Below, piece after piece: positions 37,313 to 44,645 of a stretch of DNA of 64,000 nucleotides; positions within the stretch are counted from its first letter, which is position 1, and every line of letters starts with the position of its first letter. This stretch comes from Promethearchaeota archaeon (lineage in GTDB: Archaea; Asgardarchaeota; Lokiarchaeia; Sigyniarchaeales; SOKP01). A model generated the notes under the pieces. It was not told the origin of the DNA, made no database searches, and saw nothing but the letters and a program-made list of their open reading frames with translations. The stretch covers positions 1 through 64,000 of the forward strand of contig JAEOTZ010000004.1 of the NCBI GenBank assembly GCA_016839585.1, in the 5' to 3' direction. The position numbers and the translations under genes are program-made.

Positions 37313-38404
37313 TCATAATATTTTAACATCTGTTGCTTTAAAATTAATAAATATCTCAGAATTTATTGCTAATTCTAAATTATTTAATGATAGTTTTGTT
37401 ATTGTCGCTAAAAATCTTTCAGATTGACAATTAATTATGAGATGACAAGTATTTCCAAGATCTCGGATGTCTTCAATATTTCCTTTGAAATTATTGCGAT
37501 AGCTAACATTACTAGGAGGATTTTTAGAGATTCCTATACTTTCTGGGCGAATACATACTTTTACTTCTCCTTCTACTTGCTCGGAAGCGACAATAGTTAA
37601 ATTATTTATTTTAATAATCGTTAATCCTGATTTTAGGTCCATTTCTGCAGTTCCAGATAATATATTTTCATATCCTACAAAAAGGGCAGTAAATTCATCT
37701 TTCGGTGCTGTAAAAATCTCATTAGGAGTTCCTAATTGAGTTATTTGTCCATTATTAAGTACAGCTATCCGATCTCCGAATTTAATAGCTTCAAGAGGAT
37801 CATGAGTGCTCATAATAATAGTTTTTTCCTTATCTTGCTTTATTTTGGTAATAAAATCATCTAATAATTTAACATTCATAGGATCTAAGTTGGCTGAAAC
37901 CTCATCTAATAGATAAAGATCAGGAGAAAAAACAAAGTTCATAGCTATCGCTACACGTTGCATTTCTCCTCCTGATAATGATCTGGCATTTTTTTTCTCC
38001 AATCCTTTTAAATCAACAAGTTTAATAATATCATTAACATCATTGATATATTCCTCCCATTTCATACCACGAACTCTTAATCCATAAGCTATATTATTAA
38101 AAACAGAAGTATTTCGCACTATAGGCTTTTGTCTCACAAATGAGAATTTTCTTCTATATTGGACCTTTTTATATCTTGAAATATTGCATAAATCTTCATT
38201 ATAATATAATATTTGACCTTTTGTTGGAGGTTCAAGTAAGCCTAGAATTCTTAATAGAGTTGTTTTACCACTTCCATTTGGACCGATTATAACGAAACAT
38301 TCCCCTTTATTAATCGAAAAATTGATCCCAGATAACACATTAATACTTGATTTGTCTTCCTTATAGTATTCCTTATAGAGGTTACTTACTTTAAGTAAAT
38401 TCAT
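37313..38404 (-). CDS. tupC: tungstate/molybdate ABC transporter ATPase (TupC/WtpC-like)
   Basis: Walker A GPNGSGKTT (about 38-46), signature SLSGGEMQR, Walker B LYLLDEVSANLDP, then a C-terminal regulatory domain of ~130 residues (from 235 onwards) as in ModC/WtpC-type ATPases, containing VCIRPESIGI. The start is set at ATG 38404 rather than the GTG nine bases upstream (38413), because AGAGGTGG lies five bases before it; this overlaps the tupB stop by no coding bases. With tupA and tupB it completes the importer. Confidence 0.88.
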   Translation of the reverse strand: MNLLKVSNLYKEYYKEDKSSINVLSGINFSINKGECFVIIGPNGSGKTTLLRILGLLEPPTKGQILYYNEDLCNISRYKKVQYRRKFSFVRQKPIVRNTSVFNNIAYGLRVRGMKWEEYINDVNDIIKLVDLKGLEKKNARSLSGGEMQRVAIAMNFVFSPDLYLLDEVSANLDPMNVKLLDDFITKIKQDKEKTIIMSTHDPLEAIKFGDRIAVLNNGQITQLGTPNEIFTAPKDEFTALFVGYENILSGTAEMDLKSGLTIIKINNLTIVASEQVEGEVKVCIRPESIGISKNPPSNVSYRNNFKGNIEDIRDLGNTCHLIINCQSERFLATITKLSLNNLELAINSEIFINFKATDVKIL

Positions 38405-38405
38405 G

Positions 38406-39101
38406 TTAACCACCTCTAGCTTGTAATCGTGTTAATCCGTAATTTACTATAAAAGCTATTGAAATGAGGAGCACACCTAAAGCAATAGCCATTCCGAATT
38501 CTCCCATTCGTGTATTAAGTACTATTGATGTTGTAAAAGTTCGGGTTTCCCAACGAATATTTCCTCCAACGATCATTACAGCCCCTACTTCTGAAATAGC
38601 TTGACCAAATGCAACAAGAAAGCCCGCTATTATAGATTTTTTAGAATCTTTGATTAATTCCCACCATAATTGACGTTCACTAGCTCCTAAAGAAAGGATA
38701 GTCTCCTTTAACGTTGGATCTACACTTTCTATCGCTGCCTTTGCAGTACCAGTTATTATAGGAACTGCAAGAAAAAATTGGGCAAATATCATTGCTGATG
38801 TCGAATAAAGTAAGCCTAATGAACCTAAGGGACCACTTCGAGATAATAATAAATATATAATTAATCCCATTACCACAGGAGGAAATCCCATAAAAGTGTT
38901 AATCAAATTCGACAGGGTTTTTTTTCCACGAAACTCACGTAGACCTATAAAAGAACCAATTGGTAAAGCTACTAGAGCAGCAAGAAAAGTTGATGTTAAT
39001 GAAACTCTAAAAGATACCTCTATAATCCCCCATAATTCGCGATCAAAAGTAAATAACAAACGAATCGCTTCTAATATTCCATCTATGATATCATTCGACA
39101 T
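38406..39101 (-). CDS. tupB: tungstate ABC transporter permease (TupB)
   Basis: 231 aa with about five to six helices and the conserved EAA-type coupling loop LKETILSLGASERQLWWEL. Both length and motifs fit the TupB/ModB permeases. The membrane part begins FRVSLTSTFLAALVALPIGS. The protein forms the channel for the oxyanion delivered by TupA. Adjacent genes on the same strand: tupA 98 bases upstream and tupC immediately downstream. Confidence 0.92.
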   Translation of the reverse strand: MSNDIIDGILEAIRLLFTFDRELWGIIEVSFRVSLTSTFLAALVALPIGSFIGLREFRGKKTLSNLINTFMGFPPVVMGLIIYLLLSRSGPLGSLGLLYSTSAMIFAQFFLAVPIITGTAKAAIESVDPTLKETILSLGASERQLWWELIKDSKKSIIAGFLVAFGQAISEVGAVMIVGGNIRWETRTFTTSIVLNTRMGEFGMAIALGVLLISIAFIVNYGLTRLQARGG

Positions 39102-39199
39102 ATTAAAACTGAATAGTGTTCAATTTATTTAGTTTGATATAATTAAAAAAAATTATAAATTTGATAATTTATTCGACTAAAAGTATTATTAAACAATAT

Positions 39200-40216
39200 C
39201 TATATAGAAAGCCCTGCAAATTCACTATGATAAGGCCTCCAAATTACTATTTCATCATCCGTAGTTGAGCAATCATGGGTTTCATTACATGTTCCAAAGC
39301 AAGCGTGGAATAAAACAGCATTATTTTTTCTATATGCATCTATTAATGCTTGACCATAAGGTGATGTGATAAAACCAACAAAGCGACAGGCAGATACAAA
39401 CTTGATATGAGGATGTAAAACAGGATTAACAGGTATCACGCCATAAGGATTTAATAATATATCCTCTCCCTTAACAGATTTAGCCAAAATATTCAATATA
39501 GTATACGTATCATTAAAAGTAAGCCAAGTTCCTCTATCTACTAGCGTATATCCTCTGTTATTGGCATCATTATATGTAATTAGTAATGTATCTCCCATAC
39601 CTGCCCCTACATCTTTATAATAATCCGTACCAGCAGTAGTAGGATCCCATGCAATTAGTGACCATAAACTTAATTCCTTGGAATGGGTTCCTGAATTATC
39701 TCCCCTTGAGTAAAAAGTTGTGTTATGACCCTCTGTCATCCCTAATTTCAATTTTGTCATTACTGTAGTTATGTTATCACCAAGTTGTAAATTTGCTGGA
39801 TTTGAAGAATGACCTACTATTAGAAAGTCATTATACATTACGCAAGCACGATGAATTCCATAAGGTATTTGACCTCCACTATCATTTACAAAAGCATCTT
39901 CTCTTGATCTTGAATGCACAAGAATAACATCAGCATCACCACGTTGCCCATAAGCTATTGCTTGACCAGTTCCTACTGATAATACTCTAATTTTTATACC
40001 TGTTTGTTCAGTGAATTTTGGAAGTAAATAATCCAATAAACCTGAATCATAGGTGGAAGTTGTTGTTGCTAAAGTAATTCTCTTCGGATCTTGAGCTCTT
40101 AATATGTCAATTACAAAATATGATCCAACTGAACCACCAGCTATGATTATAAGTGCTAATATAATAGCTGTTTTATGCTCCCTTAAGACTTCTTTAAATG
40201 GTTTTCTAGATGACAT
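39200..40216 (-). CDS. tupA: tungstate-binding protein TupA, membrane-anchored
   Basis: The substrate-binding signature LATTTSTYDSGLLDYLLPKF and DVILVHSRSREDAF are typical of TupA, which binds tungstate (and weakly molybdate) with high affinity; the conserved 'TTTS' near residue 50-54 is the oxyanion-binding loop. The N-terminus carries one hydrophobic helix (AIILALIIIAGGSVGSYFVI) with no lipobox cysteine, so it is a membrane-anchored extracellular domain. It is the first gene of the ten-gene cluster, with a perfect inverted repeat 31 bases upstream. Confidence 0.93.
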   Translation of the reverse strand: MSSRKPFKEVLREHKTAIILALIIIAGGSVGSYFVIDILRAQDPKRITLATTTSTYDSGLLDYLLPKFTEQTGIKIRVLSVGTGQAIAYGQRGDADVILVHSRSREDAFVNDSGGQIPYGIHRACVMYNDFLIVGHSSNPANLQLGDNITTVMTKLKLGMTEGHNTTFYSRGDNSGTHSKELSLWSLIAWDPTTAGTDYYKDVGAGMGDTLLITYNDANNRGYTLVDRGTWLTFNDTYTILNILAKSVKGEDILLNPYGVIPVNPVLHPHIKFVSACRFVGFITSPYGQALIDAYRKNNAVLFHACFGTCNETHDCSTTDDEIVIWRPYHSEFAGLSI

Positions 40217-40246
40217 CTTTTTTTTTCAGGTTTTTTGTTAGATTAT

Positions 40247-40270
40247 CGATATGTATAACAATACATATCG
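40247..40270. promoter_or_regulatory. perfect 10-4-10 inverted repeat upstream of tupA, candidate metal-responsive operator
   Basis: CGATATGTAT (40247-40256), a spacer AACA, then its exact reverse complement ATACATATCG (40261-40270). It lies 31 bases before the tupA ATG. The bacterial ModE site also has CG-x-TAT-type half-sites with a short spacer, but the resemblance is only general. The right half recurs exactly before moaC. It could be an mRNA hairpin instead; the moaC copy argues for protein binding. Confidence 0.65.
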
Positions 40271-40301
40271 GATATAAATTTCTAAATTTTCAATCCTTAA
40301 T

Positions 40302-40333
40302 AAAGTCTTACTTACAAAAATGAGGATTTAAAA
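40302..40333 (+). repeat. 32-base direct repeat, copy 1 (downstream of the propeller gene)
   Basis: Begins AAAGTCTTACTTAC and ends GGATTTAAAA. The second copy at 42042-42073 differs by one base. The two flank the gene at 40377-41726, 1740 bases apart in the same orientation. This copy stands 86 bases upstream of tupA and 44 bases downstream of the surface-protein stop. Confidence 0.75.
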
Positions 40334-40376
40334 AAACACTTAAAATAAAAAAAAATTAGTTTTAAAATTAATTTAA

Positions 40377-41726
40377 TTATTCCTTCTCTTTCCTACGTTT
40401 CTTAATGAAATACACTAGAATACAGCAATTTATTGCGATTATAAGAACTGTGTTATATCCAGGTATTGCTTGTTCACCATTCCCATCAGCTTCCTTCAAA
40501 TTATATTTGACCACAAGTGTGTCATTAGTACCGAATTCATCACTACTCCCTGCGAGATAAATATTTTCTTCGGAAGAATCTAATGCTATTGAATGGCACC
40601 CCTCTTGATGAGCTACTCTCCTTGTATAATTCCATAGGTATTGACCTGAATTATCATATTTTACAAGAGTAATATCCCCAAACATTGCGAATTGGAACGG
40701 GCCTCCAATCATGTCTAAAGTCCCCCCTATATAAATATTATCTGAAGAATCTATTTCTAGTCCCATTGCAAAATCATTATCACTTCCGCCCCATGTTTGA
40801 TTCCATTGATGTTGACCATCCGAGTTGAATTTTATTAAAACTGCATCGAGATTTCCCCAATTTCCTACGTTCCCCGTCAGGAATATGTTTTCTGAGGAAT
40901 CTAAGGCAACATTCCAACTTATGTCAAAATTACCTACATCTCGGGTACGGTGCCATTCCTTAGTGCCGAAACTATCGTACTTTACTAAACAAATATCTGA
41001 ATTTCCTTCATAATAGTCTGTAGTACCAGCAAGATATATGTTATTTGATGAATCTAACGCAATTCTATAAGCTACATCCATACCTGCGCCACCCCAAGTG
41101 CGACTCCATTCGATAAACCCCGAACTATTACATTTTACTAGTAGTATATCTTCATTCCCACCAATCGCATCATAGCCCGTTAAATAAATATTATCCGAAG
41201 AATCTATTGCTATTCCAGCACCGAAACTGTATTCTCCAATTACATGTTGCCGATACCAATCCAATACACCTTCACTATTATATTTTAAAAGAATTATTGG
41301 CATAGGTCCCATTAGCGGGAACGACGTTCCCACTACGTAGATATTATTCAGGGAATCAAAAGCTATTCCATAACCAATAGAATCACCTGTAACTGTCCAT
41401 GTACGATTCCATTGTAAATCTCCTAAACTATTATATTTGAGTAAAAAAAGAGACTGCCCCGTTCCTACAGTTTTAAAATTAGAAACACCTGTAACATAAA
41501 TATTGTTTGATGAATCTACTTTTATATCAAGTACCGCATCTTGCTGATACCCATCCCATGTACGATTCCACTCACATCCGGCATTATTGCTAATAGATAA
41601 ATTAGAATTGGCGCTTTTCTTTCCATTCTCTCTTGAAATGTAGTTTACAGTATTAATTTGGCTTAGTAGTAGACCAATGAATAGTATAAAAATTACCAAT
41701 GTTAGAGATACTTTTTTTATTTTCAT
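40377..41726 (-). CDS. secreted beta-propeller (SBBP-type repeat) surface protein with sorting tail
   Basis: N-terminal signal peptide (residues 1-30, VSLTLVIFILFIGLLLSQIN). Then about eight repeats of 50 residues with 'DSSNNIYLAGTTD' at strand ends (SSNNIYVTGVS, SLNNIYVVGTS, SSDNIYLTGYD, SSNNIYLAGTT, SSENIFLTGNV, SSDNIYIGGTL, SEENIYLAGSS). It ends IPGYNTVLIIAINCCILVYF then KKRRKEKE, which looks like an archaeal sorting/anchor tail similar to the protein at 15.8 kb. A seven- or eight-bladed extracellular propeller is expected; ligand unknown. TATA-like TTTATATATT precedes on its strand (about 41790-41799). Flanked by a 32-base direct repeat. Confidence 0.85.
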   Translation of the reverse strand: MKIKKVSLTLVIFILFIGLLLSQINTVNYISRENGKKSANSNLSISNNAGCEWNRTWDGYQQDAVLDIKVDSSNNIYVTGVSNFKTVGTGQSLFLLKYNSLGDLQWNRTWTVTGDSIGYGIAFDSLNNIYVVGTSFPLMGPMPIILLKYNSEGVLDWYRQHVIGEYSFGAGIAIDSSDNIYLTGYDAIGGNEDILLVKCNSSGFIEWSRTWGGAGMDVAYRIALDSSNNIYLAGTTDYYEGNSDICLVKYDSFGTKEWHRTRDVGNFDISWNVALDSSENIFLTGNVGNWGNLDAVLIKFNSDGQHQWNQTWGGSDNDFAMGLEIDSSDNIYIGGTLDMIGGPFQFAMFGDITLVKYDNSGQYLWNYTRRVAHQEGCHSIALDSSEENIYLAGSSDEFGTNDTLVVKYNLKEADGNGEQAIPGYNTVLIIAINCCILVYFIKKRRKEKE

Positions 41727-42123
41727 TACTTTCGCCTTTTTATTTTAATTATTTTTTAAATTAAATCATTAACAAATATGTCGCCCAATATATAAATCTA
41801 TTAGATCTTAATTTCAACAAAAATTAAAGACAAAACAGAAAACCCTTAATAAAGAAATGAAAGATTTCTCTGAGTTTTTCACATAAATATCTATTAAAAG
41901 ATATTGTAAAATTATATTTAACTAATTTAACTAATTCCAATCCATGATCTAAAAACATGAGTCTTAAATAGTGATTCTGTTCTTTATTAGTATTTTTTTT
42001 CTTTTCTTAAAGAATCCTTACATAATACTTTTGGAAATTTCAAAGTCTTACTTACAAAAATGAAGATTTAAAAGTAAAAAAATAAGATAAATAAAAATTC
42101 TCTATTGCTTAAAGATATGAGAT
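41727..42123. other. intergenic region with promoter of the propeller gene and repeat copy 2
   Basis: No ORF of note is seen on either strand. Near the left end on the minus strand lies a TATA-like box (about 41790-41799) and AAGGCGAAAG just before the propeller ATG. The right part holds the second 32-base repeat (42042-42073). The middle is AT-rich with no clear structure. Confidence 0.5.
42042..42073 (+). repeat. 32-base direct repeat, copy 2 (upstream of the propeller gene)
   Basis: Identical to the copy at 40302-40333 except one G/A difference (TGAGGATT versus TGAAGATT). It lies 51 bases downstream of the stop of the coiled-coil gene at 42124-42861. As a pair these repeats could be recombination or insertion endpoints, or a shared 3'-end or promoter element. 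Confidence 0.75.
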
Positions 42124-42861
42124 TTAAGACATGGTTACTATTCCTGAATTTTCATCTAGATTAATTATTCCTTTTACAGCTAGCTGTTTAATAGTTCTCG
42201 TAGCCATTATTGGAGGTACATCTAAGATTTTTTTGAGATCATCAAGTTTACACGAGCCTTGTTGCATGATTGTTGCGATAATATCGACTTCAGGAATTTC
42301 TTCATCAGAATTTTCAATTAAGAACGAGGTAAAAAAACTATTTCTTTTGATTTCTTTTAATTTTTTATCTAATTCGTTCATTTTTTCTTCAGAAAAGGTA
42401 GCTTTTAATTCAGATTCTCGATTTTCATTATCAATCTTTTTTTGGTCTAATCTCATCTTTTCATTTTCTTTCATTGAAACTTTTTCATTTACAGAGTTTA
42501 ACTTTGCTTTAAGGTTATCCAATTCAAACTGTGGTGCCTTTTTGTCATTAACAGCTTTCTCAAGTGTTGTTTTTAATTCTGTTATCTTAGATATTAAATC
42601 TTCTTTTTTAACTCGTGGAATTTCAATTTTTTTATCTAATTCATCAGCTTTAGTTCTTAATTCCATTAATTCTAAATTTTGTTGACGAATAATTTCCTCT
42701 AGTTTTTCAATATCGATTTGTTCTGCTTTTACATTTTTCCAAATTTCACTTAGACCCTGAAGAATATCCTTACTATTACTTTCAAAAGCTTGATAGAAGG
42801 TATCAAAAGCAGTTTCGAATTGTTCAACTAATCCCAGAATTTCTTTAATATTTGAACTCAT
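42124..42861 (-). CDS. coiled-coil protein with C-terminal winged helix, member 2 of a pair
   Basis: Residues 1-55 form a helical head (LVEQFETAFDTFYQAFESNS). Residues 55-170 are a long heptad-rich coiled coil (KVSMKENEKMRLDQKKIDNE, LDKKLKEIKRN). Residues 185-245 fit a winged helix: VDIIATIMQQGSCKLDDLKK then PPIMATRTIKQLAVKGIINL. The start overlaps the upstream partner's stop by one base (TAATG). No known family is recognised. The paired layout suggests a heterodimer; ESCRT-like, condensin-accessory or cytoskeletal roles are all possible. Confidence 0.6.
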   Translation of the reverse strand: MSSNIKEILGLVEQFETAFDTFYQAFESNSKDILQGLSEIWKNVKAEQIDIEKLEEIIRQQNLELMELRTKADELDKKIEIPRVKKEDLISKITELKTTLEKAVNDKKAPQFELDNLKAKLNSVNEKVSMKENEKMRLDQKKIDNENRESELKATFSEEKMNELDKKLKEIKRNSFFTSFLIENSDEEIPEVDIIATIMQQGSCKLDDLKKILDVPPIMATRTIKQLAVKGIINLDENSGIVTMS

Positions 42862-43610
42862 TAAAAATCAACCTCCTCCAATAGTTTTACTGTACCCGCT
42901 CCCTCATTGTATTCAATTGGTCCATTCTCCTCTACCATCTTTCTTAGTATATTTTTAGCTTGATCTTCTCTCATATCAATAGCAACGATAATATTTCTCA
43001 GATCTAATGTACTACCTTGCTGTAAGGCTCTAATAAATTGATATTGTGCAGAACCAATATACCCTTTGCTTATTAATCTTTTCATAGCATTAACTTTATT
43101 TTCATAAGATTGCACAAATTTTTGCTTTTTAAAGAACGTATTTTCCAGCTCAGTTTCAATTATATTTAATCTCTCATCGAACTTGTTGAGTTCTTTTGTT
43201 AAAATATCAATATTATTTTCTAATTCCTTTAGTCGTTGATTACGATTTTCTAATTCTTCATTTTTTACCCTAATCTCTTCTTTTGTTGCATTTAATTCAT
43301 TTTGAGCAGTTTGAATTCGGTCTAATAACTCTTGACGTTCTTTTGTTAGTTCATCTACATTTTCTTCCAATCTTAAAGTATCATGTTGTGTCTGGGAAAT
43401 CTTAGCTTTCAATGTGTTACTTTCATCGTTATTTGACTCAATCTTCTGTTGGTTTTCGGTTTTAACTTGTTCTAATTTTTCAATTTGCTCTAGTAACTTA
43501 TTTAGTTGGTCTTTCAATTTAGGGGTAGATTCTGTATTTATTCTGCTTAAGTTATCAATAACATTAACAATTTTTTTAATATGATTTTTCGAATCAAATA
43601 AATAACTCAT
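42861..43610 (-). CDS. coiled-coil protein with C-terminal winged helix, member 1 of a pair
   Basis: Residues 20-175 form an almost uninterrupted coiled coil (LEQIEKLEQVKTENQQKIES, LEENVDELTKERQELLDRIQ, NIDILTKELNKFDERLNIIE). Residues 180-249 fold as a winged helix-like domain (GYIGSAQYQFIRALQQGSTL, MREDQAKNILRKMVEENGPI). It has the same order as its downstream neighbour and a SD (AGGAGTG) a few bases before the ATG. A dimerising scaffold is likely; function unknown. Confidence 0.6.
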   Translation of the reverse strand: MSYLFDSKNHIKKIVNVIDNLSRINTESTPKLKDQLNKLLEQIEKLEQVKTENQQKIESNNDESNTLKAKISQTQHDTLRLEENVDELTKERQELLDRIQTAQNELNATKEEIRVKNEELENRNQRLKELENNIDILTKELNKFDERLNIIETELENTFFKKQKFVQSYENKVNAMKRLISKGYIGSAQYQFIRALQQGSTLDLRNIIVAIDMREDQAKNILRKMVEENGPIEYNEGAGTVKLLEEVDF

Positions 43611-43711
43611 GTGGTAACACTCCTCTTAAATTATTAAAAGGGTAAAACAGATTATATAAATATTATAGGCTACTTATTTTTAAACTTGTATATTTGTAAT
43701 TTATAATTGTA

Positions 43712-44548
43712 CTATAACTCTTTTTTAATTTCTTCAATGAAAGTAGCCTTTTTAATCGGGCTTAATCTAATTGACCTTCTTTTCATAACAATATTCAAAT
43801 TATCAATTAAGCTCTCTGTGAAGTAATTAAAATCAAAATTGAAAGAGGTGATGGAATAGTATTTTTTTAGAAATATGATGATTAACTCAATCTTATGTTT
43901 GGGGTCTGTCATTTCAAAAATTCCAGGATTGGTGTCTAATAACGCTGTACAAATCCAGGCTAAATCATCAATAGGATTTCCTTCATAAGAATCTTCAAAA
44001 TCAAATCCGTATAACGTATCTGTGGTAATATCAACAATGAAATCCTTTAATCTCGTGTCAGCTTTATTTAAAACAATAATCTTAGAAGGATCTTTTTCAT
44101 CAATAATATTGTTTTTGTGTAATTGAGCAATCCAACTTGCGAGCTTTTCAACACTATTTATAATTCTTTCTTTAACTTCTGAGTCTAGATCATCTAAATT
44201 AACTGTATTAAGTAGGTTATCATTTATTAAATGACACAGATTAGTTCCATTTAATTTTTCAAGTATTAGGTAAGATTTTTTGAATAGTAAGAGCTTTGGA
44301 ACATTTATATCTTGGTTTTCTAATTTTTTATAAGTTATAATCTCATTTTCTGCATTTTTTGTTTGGAATTTTTTTAGGATTAATTCTTTTGGAAAATTTC
44401 TTGGTTTTCTAATAAATGTTAATTCATATACCAAATTTCTTTTACTTGGCAATTTTATTAATGAAAACGAATTTAAGTCTCCAGAAAAACCTGAAATCTC
44501 ATCCTTAAAATTTTTAGCAAACTTTTTTTTGATTTTTTCAATATCCAT
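43712..44548 (-). CDS. aminoglycoside phosphotransferase/choline kinase-fold protein
   Basis: The C-lobe contains WIAQLHKNNIID, then NKADTRLKDFIVD in the place of the catalytic HxDxxxxN loop, and GFDFEDSYEGNPIDDLAW in the place of the metal-binding D-x-E/D loop. The usual His is N or absent, the Asp (KAD) is present, and the Asn is replaced by Asp (LKDF), so activity may be altered. The N-lobe (RNLVYELTFIRKPRNFPKEL) has a lysine candidate. It phosphorylates a small molecule or is a pseudokinase. The start is ATG 44548; the TTG at 44554 is two codons earlier. It is 101 bases after the coiled-coil pair. Confidence 0.65.
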   Translation of the reverse strand: MDIEKIKKKFAKNFKDEISGFSGDLNSFSLIKLPSKRNLVYELTFIRKPRNFPKELILKKFQTKNAENEIITYKKLENQDINVPKLLLFKKSYLILEKLNGTNLCHLINDNLLNTVNLDDLDSEVKERIINSVEKLASWIAQLHKNNIIDEKDPSKIIVLNKADTRLKDFIVDITTDTLYGFDFEDSYEGNPIDDLAWICTALLDTNPGIFEMTDPKHKIELIIIFLKKYYSITSFNFDFNYFTESLIDNLNIVMKRRSIRLSPIKKATFIEEIKKEL

Positions 44549-44645
44549 TTTCAAAAAGTATACTTTTTTATTTTATCCTCAAAGATCTAAATATTTCTAG
44601 ATTATTTATATTAATTTTTAAAGATAAACTCTTTTAAAATTCTAA

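Noticed and set aside
42131-42685. 184-aa plus-strand ORF over the coiled-coil gene
   Set aside because: It is the complement of a heptad-rich coiled coil and shows Ser/Phe-rich shadow composition.
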